DNA of 64,000 nt from Myxococcales bacterium (GCA_029863605.1 JAOTVB010000020.1:1-64000); one strand, 5' to 3'; positions 34,352 to 43,261 are shown, numbered from the stretch's first letter. The notes: generated by a model from the sequence alone, not told the origin. Made by a program: numbers and translations.

Positions 34352-34672
34352 GCGGCGGCAGCTGCCGAACGGCTTGAACTCTTGCTGTTCCGAGTCGCTC
34401 GTGGTCTGCGCTTCCTCGCTCATGTCGGGGCCGACGGTCAGCATCACGGGAGGCCGGGGATTGACGTCCGTCCAGACCGTGCACTGAAGCCAGTACTCGC
34501 AGTTGTTTTTGACGATGACGATATGTGCCCAGCCGCTCCCGAGGTTTCGCGACTTGCCCGAGATCTCGTAACAACCAGCTGCGCTGACCTCGTCGGGACC
34601 GACTTCCGATAGGGGGGAGAGCAGCGCGAGACCGATCCCAAGCGCGCATAGCGCGGCACTGATTGCCTTCAT
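34346..34672 (-). CDS. Small exported Cys-containing protein of unknown function
   Basis: A 108-aa protein from the ATG at 34672, with a signal peptide (MKAISAALCALGIGLALLSPL). The mature part has four Cys (AAGCYEISG, KNNCEYWLQC, FGSCRRK) that could form two disulfides, and short beta-type stretches (WAHIVIVKNN). No family recognised. Its stop falls in the palindrome shared with the glycosylase gene. Confidence 0.65.
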   Translation of the reverse strand: MKAISAALCALGIGLALLSPLSEVGPDEVSAAGCYEISGKSRNLGSGWAHIVIVKNNCEYWLQCTVWTDVNPRPPVMLTVGPDMSEEAQTTSDSEQQEFKPFGSCRRK

Positions 34673-34741
34673 AGCGGCTGATCGTACGGGACACGTGACC
34701 ACGCAACAAGAGGCGTGGTTTTCCGAAGACTCAGGCCCAGC

Positions 34742-34783
34742 TTGACGGAGATGCCAAATGGCCTTAGGATAGTGCCAAATGGC
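34742..34783 (+). promoter_or_regulatory. Promoter and twin operators of the toxin-antitoxin module
   Basis: TTGACG (34742) and TAGGAT (34765) have a 17-base spacer. Two identical copies of GCCAAATGGC (34753 and 34774), each a near-palindrome GCCA-N2-TGGC, lie 21 bp apart: one in the spacer, the other across the ATG. A transcript would start within a few bases of the ATG, so the message may be leaderless. Two turns of helix between the sites suits cooperative autorepression by the antitoxin. Confidence 0.7.
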
Positions 34784-35234
34784 AACAGCAAGCGCCGCAG
34801 ATCTATATCACGAAACGTATCGGCTTCTCGGCGGTGTGAAGACGCTCAAAACCCGGCGGCGCACTCCGGACGCCTGGGTGTCGCTGATCCGCCGGGGTTT
34901 TCGACCGAGCACGCTCACCGCCATCGCCGACAACACCGGCGTTCCCGTGAAATCCCTGCTGGAGCTCATCTCGCTCCCCGAGCGGACGTGGGCCCGCAAG
35001 TCCAAGAAGGACGAAGCGCTGTCACTCCCCCAGTCGGACAGGCTCTATCGCATCGCGCGCGCCGTGGCGCGAGCAACGGAAGTTTTCGAGCGTCGCGAGA
35101 CCGCGGTGGACTGGTTGCGCACACCGAACCGGGCGCTTTCCGGCGCCACGCCATTCGCCATCTTGGACACCGAGGTGGGCGAAGAGCAGGTACGAACACT
35201 GCTCGGGCGAATCGAGTACGGGGTGTACACGTAG
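34779..35234 (+). CDS. Antitoxin, Xre/MbcA/ParS type
   Basis: A 151-aa protein. The N-terminal part (about 20-75) is a Xre-like region (WVSLIRRGFRPSTLTAIADNTGV), and the C-terminal ~60 residues are the DUF2384/ParS toxin-binding domain (SDRLYRIARAVARATEVF, AVDWLRTPNRALSGATPF). These proteins bind and neutralise RES-domain toxins and repress their own promoter. Its TAG stop overlaps the GTG start of the RES gene by one base, so translation is coupled. The start codon sits inside the second operator copy. Confidence 0.93.
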   Translation: MATASAADLYHETYRLLGGVKTLKTRRRTPDAWVSLIRRGFRPSTLTAIADNTGVPVKSLLELISLPERTWARKSKKDEALSLPQSDRLYRIARAVARATEVFERRETAVDWLRTPNRALSGATPFAILDTEVGEEQVRTLLGRIEYGVYT

Positions 35235-35701
35235 TGCGGGTCTACCGACTGTCTGCACCAAAGCACGTCAAGACGTCGTTGAGTGGAGAGGGCGCTCGCC
35301 TGTTTGGTGGGCGGTGGAATCCTCGAGGCCTGGCGATGGTCTACACCTCGGAGCACCTTTCGCTCGCAGTGCTCGAGAACCTCGTCCATCTCGAGCCTGC
35401 ACAACTGCGGCCCGATCGACTGGCGCTCACCATCGACGTGCCGGATCGAGACGTCGAGGTCCTTGTTCCTTCCGACCTCCCCAAGAATTGGCGCGCCGCC
35501 CGCTCTCACAGGCTGCTCCAAGACTTGGGAAAGGCCTGGATCGTCGAGGGACGCTCGCTGGCGCTGCGGGTGCCGTCTGCGGTGATTCCGCAGGAGTACA
35601 ACATCTTACTCAACCCGACCCATCCCAAGCACGAGAGGCTCTCGGTCGAGGCGCAGGAGCCCTTTTCCTTTGACCCACGGTTGTTCAGGTTCCCGACCTG
35701 A
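35234..35701 (+). CDS. RES-domain toxin (NAD+-degrading type)
   Basis: The GTG at 35234 gives a 155-aa RES protein; the track's longer frame from 34715 is the antitoxin region in another frame. Conserved residues R, E and S/N of the family are visible in RVYRLS, GARLFGGRWNPRG, YTSEHLSLAVLE and EYNILLNPTHP. Characterised relatives (MbcT, ParT, Xre-RES) consume NAD+ or modify phosphoribosyl pyrophosphate synthetase. Forms a type II module with the upstream antitoxin. No sign of gene decay. Confidence 0.92.
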   Translation: MRVYRLSAPKHVKTSLSGEGARLFGGRWNPRGLAMVYTSEHLSLAVLENLVHLEPAQLRPDRLALTIDVPDRDVEVLVPSDLPKNWRAARSHRLLQDLGKAWIVEGRSLALRVPSAVIPQEYNILLNPTHPKHERLSVEAQEPFSFDPRLFRFPT

Positions 35702-35736
35702 CAGTTTCGGGCGAAAACCAGTCTCGAGGTTTATCC

Positions 35737-37542
35737 TTGAAGAAGCGCGTGACCAACAGAACTGAACCGAACTGGACCGCTCTCGAGCACTTCCTCCGGG
35801 AAGGCATCGCCAGCACGGAGTACGGGGATCCTAGAGAAGAGCTGGGTCGCGCACCGGACGCAGAAGACCGCGAGGTGGCCCGCGAGTTGGTGCGGGCCGC
35901 GGCTACCTTCGACATCGAGGAGATTGGCACTGAAAGCCTCCACCCAGAAGCGGTGCGACACCCGTCAGTCCGGCCTCTGCCCGAAGGAGCCGCCGACCCG
36001 TCCTTCCTCGGGCGACTGTCGGCGACCGGGACGGGCGACATGTCGGTCGATCAGATCGACGACGTTCCGACGATTCTGGCGGTGCTGCGCGCGGGGTCCC
36101 GCAAGCAGCGGCGCGCGGCTCTCGAACGACTGGGTGAGCGTCTCCGCGAGCGGCGCGGAGTACCAAACGAGGCTCTCCGAGCTGCGACACAGACCATCAC
36201 CGAGCTCCGGGACGTGGAGCTCGGGCACGAGCTGGCCCGATTGCGCGCCGAGCTTCCGGGTGCACCCGGTCGCAAAGCGCGGAGCGAAGACGAGCGTTGG
36301 AAACGATTAGCCGCCGAGACCAAAGAAGCGGTCCGAAGCTTCTGGGACGGGCTACTGGACGTCGAGCCCATCCACGTGCTTCCCGGCGACCAAAGAGCGC
36401 TTCTCTTGATGCGTACGCCCGAGCTTCCGGCGATGGTGTTGCATCACATCAACGCGATCATCGAGGGAAGCGACGGATGTGTTCCGCGAGAGTCCCGCGT
36501 CGGGCTTCTCGCGTCGCTCCGATATGCGACCGATCGACGCCTGGTTCCTGCCCTCGTAGCGGTAATCGAGTCCGCAAGAGGCGAGCTACTTGCCGAGGCG
36601 GCCCGCGTTCTGGGTGGCATCGACGATCCGCGGGCGCACCCTGCGCTCGTCGAGCGATTCGAACGAAGCATCGTCAGTGAAGAGCGGGTCGCTCTGGCTG
36701 GCGCGCTCGGGTTGCACGGAGACTGTCGCGGTCTCCCCGAAGTACGGAGCCTCCTTCAACAGGAGCAACCCTCGTCGATCCTACACGCGCTCGAAGCCAT
36801 GGAGAGCTTGGGGTCGTCCGAGAACAGCGAGCTCGTCGTTCGGTTTCTCGATCACTCCGATATCGGGATAGCGGTTCAGGCCGTCCGCACGTTGGCTCGC
36901 ATTAGCGACGGACGCGTCCTTGATGAGCTAGGTGAACGCTACAACACCACTTCGGTACCCGCGCTGCGCGCCGCGATCGAAGACGCACTCTCCGCGATCG
37001 CGGCACGCATGGAGCTTCGGGGTGAGGAAGTGGCCGAGATCGATTGGTCGGAGGTCGGCAACAAGCCCGCGCCCCGCAAGAAGGGCGCCCGGGACAGCTT
37101 GCCCGCGATCGTGCTCGGCTGGCGCGACTACTTCATGGGGCGCCTGTGGTTGCTGCTCGGACGCATCAACTGGGCCGTCGCGCGCTTCGAATCGGCTGCG
37201 AGAAGGCGTGCGGGATGGGTGGTCCCGTTGATCGGGATCGGGATGGCGTTTGCGCGCGGAGAACAGTACGCATTGGCCTTGCCCGCTTTCCGCCGGGCGA
37301 TCGAGCTCGACCGGCCGCGCATCGAACGTAATCCCATTCTCGTGCGGGCCATGGCGAAGTCCTTCCTTCATCGAGCCGAGCAGGTGGAGCGGGAGGGCCG
37401 CGACGACATCGCGAGAGGGCTCGTGGGCGAGGTGCTGACACTCGATCTTCGACGGGCACCTGGCACGGTTCGCTTCGAGCTCAAACGCAAGCACGATGTC
37501 CTAGGCAAACCGGAGCATGACGATGTCCACTCGGCTGCGTGA
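35737..37542 (+). CDS. HEAT-repeat/TPR-like scaffold protein
   Basis: A 601-aa soluble protein with a TTG start. The first ~110 residues are charged and unrecognised. From about 105 to 440 it is built of HEAT-like helical pairs (VPTILAVLRAGSRKQRRAALERLG, VPALVAVIESARGELLAEAARVLG, VVRFLDHSDIGIAVQAVRTLARI). The C-terminal 120 residues look TPR-like (WLLLGRINWAVARFESAARR, YALALPAFRRAIELD). No catalytic motif. It overlaps the next gene by 26 bp, so the two are probably one functional unit. Start choice is uncertain because no Met lies near the beginning. Confidence 0.65.
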   Translation: MKKRVTNRTEPNWTALEHFLREGIASTEYGDPREELGRAPDAEDREVARELVRAAATFDIEEIGTESLHPEAVRHPSVRPLPEGAADPSFLGRLSATGTGDMSVDQIDDVPTILAVLRAGSRKQRRAALERLGERLRERRGVPNEALRAATQTITELRDVELGHELARLRAELPGAPGRKARSEDERWKRLAAETKEAVRSFWDGLLDVEPIHVLPGDQRALLLMRTPELPAMVLHHINAIIEGSDGCVPRESRVGLLASLRYATDRRLVPALVAVIESARGELLAEAARVLGGIDDPRAHPALVERFERSIVSEERVALAGALGLHGDCRGLPEVRSLLQQEQPSSILHALEAMESLGSSENSELVVRFLDHSDIGIAVQAVRTLARISDGRVLDELGERYNTTSVPALRAAIEDALSAIAARMELRGEEVAEIDWSEVGNKPAPRKKGARDSLPAIVLGWRDYFMGRLWLLLGRINWAVARFESAARRRAGWVVPLIGIGMAFARGEQYALALPAFRRAIELDRPRIERNPILVRAMAKSFLHRAEQVEREGRDDIARGLVGEVLTLDLRRAPGTVRFELKRKHDVLGKPEHDDVHSAA

Positions 37543-38743
37543 CGCTGCGATTCGTCATCTTCGGGCGCAGGGTGCGGTCTCGCCGGAAGGATTGGTACAC
37601 CGCCTGACGATGGACATCGAGGTGGACGGCAGGGTCGAGATGGTGACCCTGAGTCTCCGCGACGGAGAGCTTCAGTGCGTGTCCAGCGACGGTCAGAACG
37701 ATGGTCGACACGTGATCTGCGCGCTCGAGTGGGTCGCCGGTCTCGAACAGCGCGCCGACTCGCTGCAACCGGGGGTCGAGGCAGTCATCGGTCGGCGCTC
37801 GCTCGAGCCACCCCAACAAAGCGAGCTCGCAGACGCCCTAGACGAGCTCCTCATCGCGGTCACCAGAGTCGGGATCGACAAAGCCCGTTACGCGCCCTCG
37901 GTCGATGCGGCACTGGAGGGCGTCGTCGAGGTTGCCGCCGAACCGACACCCCCGGGTCTCGGACGCTTCATCGGGCGACTTCGACAAGAGGTCCTTTCAG
38001 GCCAACCCCGCCGTGCCGCTCGGATTCTCGAGGGAGCCGCGAGGCTTGCGGACGCCCTCCGGGTCGAGTCTCGAACCGAGGCCTCGGAGGAGCGCATCCG
38101 GGCCTGGCTTGGCGCGCGCCCCGGATCTGTGCCCGAGCTCGAGCTCCTCTACGACCGCACGATGGTCGAAGTCGCACGCGAGTGGCTTGCCGGCACGACG
38201 CGGGCGAGTGTCGAGCGACGATACCTGATCGATTTGACGGCGGGCGCGATCTATCGTGAGGATCGGCCCAGCCAAGCAACGGCTTCGCTTGGGCCGTGTC
38301 CGCGGCAGATACACGTGGGATTGGCCGAAGTCGAGCCCGGGCCGGCGCCGCAACGCATTCGTGTCCTGCAGTATGAGGTTCGCCCCGAGGTTTCCGCGGA
38401 AAGCTGGGAGCGGCTCCACCAAATCGCAAGACGAAGCTTCGCCCAGCTGACGGAAACCTATCGCCGAGCCGTGCAGATCTACCCGACGCTTGCCGAGCCC
38501 TTCGCCCTGATCGCGCCGTATCGCATCGAGCACGACGACGGCTTCATCGCGATCGACTCGGAAGGTCATCGGCTCGCGCTGGAGCGCACCGAACGAAGGG
38601 GCAGTGTGCTCGCGTTCTACGAACTTCTAAACGAGGGCATCGAACCCACCTGGTTGGCAGGCCGTCTGACGGACGCTGGGAGCACGCTCTGCATCTCACC
38701 GTTCGCCTTCGCGACCCGGAATCACGACTACACGCGTTTATAG
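37517..38743 (+). CDS. Unknown protein with a degenerate SWIM-like region
   Basis: A 408-aa soluble protein translated with the HEAT-repeat gene. Near residues 45-70 the pattern VTLSLRDGELQCVS..GRHVICALEWV recalls a SWIM zinc-binding domain (CxC...CxH) that has lost its first and second ligands. The remainder is alpha/beta without recognised motifs. Something like DNA or protein binding is conceivable, but no function can be given. The start ATG at 37517 has no strong ribosome site. Confidence 0.6.
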   Translation: MTMSTRLRDAAIRHLRAQGAVSPEGLVHRLTMDIEVDGRVEMVTLSLRDGELQCVSSDGQNDGRHVICALEWVAGLEQRADSLQPGVEAVIGRRSLEPPQQSELADALDELLIAVTRVGIDKARYAPSVDAALEGVVEVAAEPTPPGLGRFIGRLRQEVLSGQPRRAARILEGAARLADALRVESRTEASEERIRAWLGARPGSVPELELLYDRTMVEVAREWLAGTTRASVERRYLIDLTAGAIYREDRPSQATASLGPCPRQIHVGLAEVEPGPAPQRIRVLQYEVRPEVSAESWERLHQIARRSFAQLTETYRRAVQIYPTLAEPFALIAPYRIEHDDGFIAIDSEGHRLALERTERRGSVLAFYELLNEGIEPTWLAGRLTDAGSTLCISPFAFATRNHDYTRL

Positions 38744-38807
38744 GTCCAAGTCGAGCTAACGTATCCCCAACGCTTGCGTAGGGGCCTCACGGAGCCAAAA
38801 TCCGACG

Positions 38808-39878
38808 ATGTCATCCGGCGCCGCACCCAAGACGACTCGACCCGGCTCACTCAAGTCGCGTCATCTGCCGCTGGCATCGGCCGAGTATCAACTCGCCGAG
38901 CTCGGCCGGCTGCCGATGGACAAGACCTTCGACGAGGCGCTCACCCCCGAAGGCCTTTGGCCGCTTCGACCCACCTCGATCGAGATCCTTCAAATCAACG
39001 TCGGTAAGCTTTGCAACCAAACCTGCCGGCATTGTCACGTCGATGCGGGACCCGATCGAACCGAAGTGATGTCGCGCGAGACTGCCGAGCATTGCATCGA
39101 CGTCCTTCGACGTTTCGCCATTCCGACGGTCGACATCACGGGCGGCGCCCCCGAGCTCAACCCGAGCTTTCGATGGCTCGTAAAGCAATGCGCCTCCCTC
39201 GGCCGCCACGTCATGGACCGGTGCAACCTCACCATTCTCGAGACCGGCGCGCATCGCGATTTGCCCGAGTTTTTCGCTGAGCACGGGGTCGAGCTCATCT
39301 GCTCGCTCCCGCACTACCAACCGACCTGCACCGACATCCAGCGCGGCGACGGCGTCTTCGACAAGAGCATCCGGGCTCTGCATCGTTTGAACGCTCTCGG
39401 CTACGGGGAGGGCAAGTCGGGGCTTCGTTTGGTGCTGGTGACGAATCCGGTCGGCGCAATCCTTCCGGCAGCGCAGGCATGTCTCGAGGTCGAGTGGAAG
39501 CGCGAGCTCAAGGAGCGCTACGACGTGTCGTTCGATGCCCTCTACACCATCACCAACATGCCGATCAGCCGATACCTTGAGTGGCTTCTAAAGACCGGGA
39601 ATCTCGAGGGTTACATGCGAAAGCTCGTCGAGTCGTTCAATCCGCAAGCGGCACACGGCGTCATGTGCAGGAGCACGATCTCGGTCGGCTGGGACGGGCG
39701 CCTCTTCGACTGCGACTTCAATCAAATGCTCGACGTCCCGGTCACTGACGGGGCCCCGCGCCACATCCGCGACTTCGACCTGTTGGGGCTCGAGGCTCGC
39801 ACGATCGTGACCGACCGACACTGCTTCGGCTGCACCGCAGGCGCCGGCTCGAGCTGCGGCGGTGTAACGGCCACCTAG
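38808..39878 (+). CDS. arsS: Arsenosugar biosynthesis radical SAM protein ArsS-like
   Basis: A 356-aa radical S-adenosylmethionine enzyme. The cluster motif CNQTCRHCH (CxxxCxxC) lies near residue 69; TVDITGGAPELNP follows. The C-terminal region has the DUF3641 hallmarks FDCDFNQML and RHCFGCTAGAGSSCGG. This spelling is that of ArsS, which attaches a 5'-deoxyadenosyl group to dimethylarsenical in arsenosugar synthesis. No ArsM methyltransferase is adjacent, and many ArsS-named homologues have unproven roles. The N-terminal 60 residues (STEYQLAELGRLPM-like) are also typical. Confidence 0.85.
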   Translation: MSSGAAPKTTRPGSLKSRHLPLASAEYQLAELGRLPMDKTFDEALTPEGLWPLRPTSIEILQINVGKLCNQTCRHCHVDAGPDRTEVMSRETAEHCIDVLRRFAIPTVDITGGAPELNPSFRWLVKQCASLGRHVMDRCNLTILETGAHRDLPEFFAEHGVELICSLPHYQPTCTDIQRGDGVFDKSIRALHRLNALGYGEGKSGLRLVLVTNPVGAILPAAQACLEVEWKRELKERYDVSFDALYTITNMPISRYLEWLLKTGNLEGYMRKLVESFNPQAAHGVMCRSTISVGWDGRLFDCDFNQMLDVPVTDGAPRHIRDFDLLGLEARTIVTDRHCFGCTAGAGSSCGGVTAT

Positions 39879-39884
39879 TGGGCG

Positions 39885-41108
39885 CTACTGCGGCGGTGGC
39901 TCCGGAAACCCGATCGGGAAGCAGATCTGGTCGAGGGACAGGTTGATGTCGACCAAATCGTCTTCCGGCAAGTCAGGGGTGCCGTTGTCGTTGACGGTGC
40001 CACCCTCGCACTCGATCGCGAGGGACGCTGCGTCTGCGGTGACCCGGATGCCGGTCCTGATCGGAAGCCCGACATCAGGGTCGGAGGCATCGCCAGCGAC
40101 ATCGAAGCAGACCTCACCGGAGCGGAACGCCCCGTAAATCGCCCCTTGGATCGTCTCGAGGCGCAAGACGAGGCCGCCGGTGACCAGGTTAGCGCAATTC
40201 TCTGGAAAGCATCCGGGGCCACATGCACACACGCACCGACCCGCGAAAGCGCACAGCTGTCCGAATTCCCCAAGCGGGCAGTCGTCGTGGGTCTCACAAA
40301 GCTGCCCGCTACGGTCACCCGGATTGGCGACTTGTGGAATCATGACCGTCTGTGGCAGCGGGGCCAAGGTCGTGTTCACGGGTGTGCCGGAGGCTACGCG
40401 CGTGGTGGCGATCTCGGCGCGCGCACCGGTCACTTCGATGCTGGGCAACGGGGTTGGGAAGCTCGCTATGACCGCTTGTTGCAGGAGCGCCTGGGGAATC
40501 AACAGCGCGGAATCGAGGGTAGCGTTGAACTGCGCGGCGGGCATGATCGGGGTCGGCGCGACGGTCAAATCCATCGACGAGTCGAAGAGCGCCGGAGAGA
40601 ACGAGCTCCCACAAGCGATCGGAACGAGCTTCCGGGTGGGAGCCCACGGGCCCGAGCAAACACCCGATCTACATTCGCCACTGCTACAGGGAGTGCCGTC
40701 AGGCAAAGGGTCGGGAGGTGGACAGGCCTTATTGATGCACTGTGAATCCTCGAGGCACTCGTCGGGAAAGAAGGCTTCGCACTGTTCGTCGACGTTGCAG
40801 CCCACACAGCGACCCTCACCATCGCAAACGAAGATCCCATTCTGGCCGCAGGGTGTGTTTGTGGGCTCTACGCCAGCCCCGACGCATTGGCCCGACATGG
40901 GCTCGCACATTCCGTCGGTCGTGCAGTCGTTGTCGTCCTGACAACCGGACTCGACGCAGCTCACCCCTGCATCCGGCATCCCTGCAATGCCTCCGATTCC
41001 TGCGCTTCCACCGGAACCTCCGGTGTTTCCAGCACTGTCGGCGCAGCCGACGAGCACGAAGATCGCAACGAGAGGACAAGGAAGGATCATCCAAGGACGC
41101 GTGACCAT
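39885..41108 (-). CDS. Cys-rich lipoprotein with disintegrin/EB-like repeats
   Basis: A 407-aa lipoprotein from the ATG at 41108 (lipobox VLVGC). A Gly/Ser-rich linker (GGSGGSAGIGGIAG) is followed by Cys-rich repeats (ESGCQDDNDCTTDGMCEPMSG, CVGCNVDEQCEAFFPDEC), typical of large exported proteins of myxobacteria. A second Cys cluster is near GQLCETHDDCPLGEFG. The rest is beta-rich and binds nothing obvious. The function is unknown. The track start at 41198 is too long and overlaps the divergent transglutaminase-like gene. Confidence 0.75.
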   Translation of the reverse strand: MVTRPWMILPCPLVAIFVLVGCADSAGNTGGSGGSAGIGGIAGMPDAGVSCVESGCQDDNDCTTDGMCEPMSGQCVGAGVEPTNTPCGQNGIFVCDGEGRCVGCNVDEQCEAFFPDECLEDSQCINKACPPPDPLPDGTPCSSGECRSGVCSGPWAPTRKLVPIACGSSFSPALFDSSMDLTVAPTPIMPAAQFNATLDSALLIPQALLQQAVIASFPTPLPSIEVTGARAEIATTRVASGTPVNTTLAPLPQTVMIPQVANPGDRSGQLCETHDDCPLGEFGQLCAFAGRCVCACGPGCFPENCANLVTGGLVLRLETIQGAIYGAFRSGEVCFDVAGDASDPDVGLPIRTGIRVTADAASLAIECEGGTVNDNGTPDLPEDDLVDINLSLDQICFPIGFPEPPPQ

Positions 41109-41141
41109 CGCGGGAGAATAGCTCAGAATCGCATTCACGAA

Positions 41142-41804
41142 ATGATCGATTCCAAAAGTCCCACCCTCATCGTCGACTCCGAGCACCCCCGCGTCCAAGC
41201 GTTCGCTGCGGCTGGAGCCGACGGGGCCGACGACGACCGAGACCGTGCCATCAAGCTCTACTATGCCGTGCGAGACGGGATCAGGTACGACCCGTACGAC
41301 CTCGACTTGACCCCACAGGGTTTGCGCGCGAGCCGGACACTAGAGCTTGGTCGTGCTTGGTGCGTCCCAAAGGCGGTGTTGTTGGCCGCGAGTTGCCGCG
41401 TGCTCGGGATCCCGGCCAAGGTCGGTTTTGCGGATGTCAAGAACCACCTATCGACGAAACGGCTCCGCGAGCGGATGGGGACCGACGTCTTCTATTGGCA
41501 CGGCTACACCGCGATCCAACTCGGGGGAACATGGGTCAAGGCGACGCCTGCCTTCAACATCGAGCTTTGTCAGCGCTTTCGAATCGAGCCGCTTGAGTTC
41601 GATGGCCTCGCGGATTCGATCTACCACCCGGTCGATCTCGAAGGCCGAAAACACATGGAGTATTTGAAGTTCCGCGGCGAGTTCGACGATGTCCCACTCG
41701 AGGAAATGCTCGCGACCTACACGTCGAAATATCGGCCAGCCACATACGAGTCGACTGGCGCAGACTTCGATCGAGACGTCGACCTCGAAACCGGAAGCTA
41801 CTAG
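41142..41804 (+). CDS. Transglutaminase-like protein
   Basis: A 220-aa soluble protein. It begins at ATG 41142; the track's longer ORF lies over the divergent lipoprotein gene. Transglutaminase-fold residues are Cys in RAWCVPKAVLLAASC and His in YWHGYTAIQLGG; the third position is in VKATPAFN, the usual spelling of this bacterial subfamily, where the acidic residue is not obvious. These proteins are predicted cysteine proteases or amidases of unknown substrate. No signal peptide. It abuts the next convergent gene at 41805. Confidence 0.78.
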   Translation: MIDSKSPTLIVDSEHPRVQAFAAAGADGADDDRDRAIKLYYAVRDGIRYDPYDLDLTPQGLRASRTLELGRAWCVPKAVLLAASCRVLGIPAKVGFADVKNHLSTKRLRERMGTDVFYWHGYTAIQLGGTWVKATPAFNIELCQRFRIEPLEFDGLADSIYHPVDLEGRKHMEYLKFRGEFDDVPLEEMLATYTSKYRPATYESTGADFDRDVDLETGSY

Positions 41805-42740
41805 CTACGCATCACTGAGATCGACCTCGACCGGCGCGTGGTCGTCCCCGAGGTAGATCACTGCATCGGCCCGACCGGGCATCTCCTCCCAGATGAAGCG
41901 TGTCAGGCGCTCGAAGTGCATGACGAAGCGGCGCACGGCGGTGGGCGTCATCACCGCGGGGCCTCCCGCGGCTCGGAGCCGGGCCTCCTGCTTTTCCCGC
42001 CACGCGTAGACGCGATCGAAGTCGGGTGGCCGCAACAAGATCAACAAGTCGAGCTCGGCGAAGAGCTTCTGATAAGCCCCGGCGAGCTGCCGATTCACAT
42101 ACCACCGCCAATCGCCGGTGGAGTCCTCGAGGCGTTCGAGCCCGTTGACCGGCGCTTCGAGCTCGTCGCCGCGCTGGGGTCGGGCGCCCACGCACCAACC
42201 CTCGAACAGGACCACGTCACAAGGACCGTTCCAGATCGGCCATTTGAACTTGGGGAAGGGCTCGTCGGTGGCCTTGTCGAAGCGGGGTAGCGCGACGCTT
42301 TCCCCGGCCCGCAGGCTTCGGAGAACGTGAAGGCCGAGCTCGACATCGTGGGTGCCCGGAACGCCTCGCGTCACGAGCAGAGGATGGTAGGTTTCGGCTC
42401 GGTGCCCGCGCGCAGCCTTGCTAAGGTAGAGATCGTCGAGCGACAGGATTGCGACACGCAGGCCAAAGAGTTGCTCGAGGAGCCCTTTCGTGAGCCGGGC
42501 GAGCGCCGACTTGCCCGTCCCCTGCGCGCCGCTCAGCCCAACGACCACCGTGCGGTCGACGACGTGCTCGGCGATCCACTGAGCCATCGGCACGTAGAAG
42601 TCCGCGATCAATGCATCGGACGGCCGGGCGATTCCCTCAACGTCGCACCACGCCTCGACCTGAGGGCGAACGTCGGGCACTTCGGCATGCAGGCTACGGA
42701 CGGAAGACAACGGCCAGAGCACGAGGGATCGGAACCACAA
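41805..42740 (-). CDS. P-loop kinase, D-glycerate 3-kinase-like
   Basis: A 311-aa protein with a Walker A GLSGAQGTGKSALAR near residue 68, LSLDDLYLS, HPLLVTRGVPGTHD and VVLFEGWCVGARPQ. These spell the glycerate 3-kinase/uridine-kinase-like family (plant GLYK, bacterial YggC type), which phosphorylates glycerate or related small acids with ATP. The substrate is not certain. Start is a TTG at 42740; an in-frame GTG at 42680 is an alternative, neither with a strong ribosome site. Confidence 0.8.
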   Translation of the reverse strand: MWFRSLVLWPLSSVRSLHAEVPDVRPQVEAWCDVEGIARPSDALIADFYVPMAQWIAEHVVDRTVVVGLSGAQGTGKSALARLTKGLLEQLFGLRVAILSLDDLYLSKAARGHRAETYHPLLVTRGVPGTHDVELGLHVLRSLRAGESVALPRFDKATDEPFPKFKWPIWNGPCDVVLFEGWCVGARPQRGDELEAPVNGLERLEDSTGDWRWYVNRQLAGAYQKLFAELDLLILLRPPDFDRVYAWREKQEARLRAAGGPAVMTPTAVRRFVMHFERLTRFIWEEMPGRADAVIYLGDDHAPVEVDLSDA

Positions 42741-42770
42741 ACCCCAACGACTCGCAACCCCATTGACGCC

Positions 42771-42816
42771 GTCGCTGGCGCTGACACTGACGCGGTCGCC
42801 GACACTGGCGCTGGCA
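42771..42816. repeat. Low-complexity CTGACACTG-type repeat in intergenic region
   Basis: A short stretch of imperfect copies of the words GGCGCTG, CTGACACTG and CGACACTGG lies in the gap upstream of the B12-binding gene. A 13-bp core GGCGCTGACACTG recurs in inverted orientation at 52870-52882 inside the E2 gene linker. Nature unknown. Confidence 0.45.
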
Positions 42817-42847
42817 CCAAAGCATTCCCTGAAGTAGATCTCCCCCC

Positions 42848-43261
42848 GTGCCCGCTCCCAAGATCCGTATCCTCGTCGCGAAGCCCGGGCTCGACGGGCA
42901 CGATCGTGGGGCGAAGGTGGTGGCCCGAGCGCTCCGTGACGCGGGCTTTGAGGTGGTCTACACGGGGCTTCATCAGACCCCCGATATGATCGCCGTTGCG
43001 GCAGTCCAAGAAGACGTCGATGCCGTCGGCCTCTCGATCATGTCCGGCGCCCACAATACGCTTTTTCCCGCGGTTCTCGACGCGCTCAAGGCACGCGGTG
43101 GCGAAGACATCATCGTGTTCGGCGGCGGGATCGTTCCCGAGGCAGACGCGGATGCACTTCGAGCGCGAGGCGTCGGCGCCATCTTCACGCCGGGCGCGCC
43201 ACTCGAAGAGATCATCGCATGGGTGCGTACGAATGTCGCGCCCAGGTCGCTCGGGTCATGA
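42848..43261 (+). CDS. Cobalamin-binding protein, methylmalonyl-CoA mutase C-terminal type
   Basis: A 137-aa B12-binding domain. The base-off signature DGHDRGAK (DxHxxG) is present, followed by [11 protein letters not shown] and [15 protein letters not shown]. This is the size and spelling of the small subunit of an acyl-CoA mutase (or the C-terminal domain of methylmalonyl-CoA mutase). No large subunit gene is in the window, so it must partner in trans or serve another role. GTG start; the next gene overlaps by 4 bp. Confidence 0.9.
   Translation: MPAPKIRILVAKPGLDGHDRGAKVVARALRDAGFEVVYTGLHQTPDMIAVAAVQEDVDAVGLSIMSGAHNTLFPAVLDALKARGGEDIIVFGGGIVPEADADALRARGVGAIFTPGAPLEEIIAWVRTNVAPRSLGS

Noticed and set aside
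34715-35233. N-terminal extension of the RES toxin in the track
   Set aside because: It is the antitoxin region in another frame; the RES domain begins at the GTG at 35234.
42741-42847. Possible cobalamin riboswitch ahead of the B12-binding gene
   Set aside because: The gap is only about 107 bp and lacks a B12-box-like sequence; it holds a simple repeat instead.
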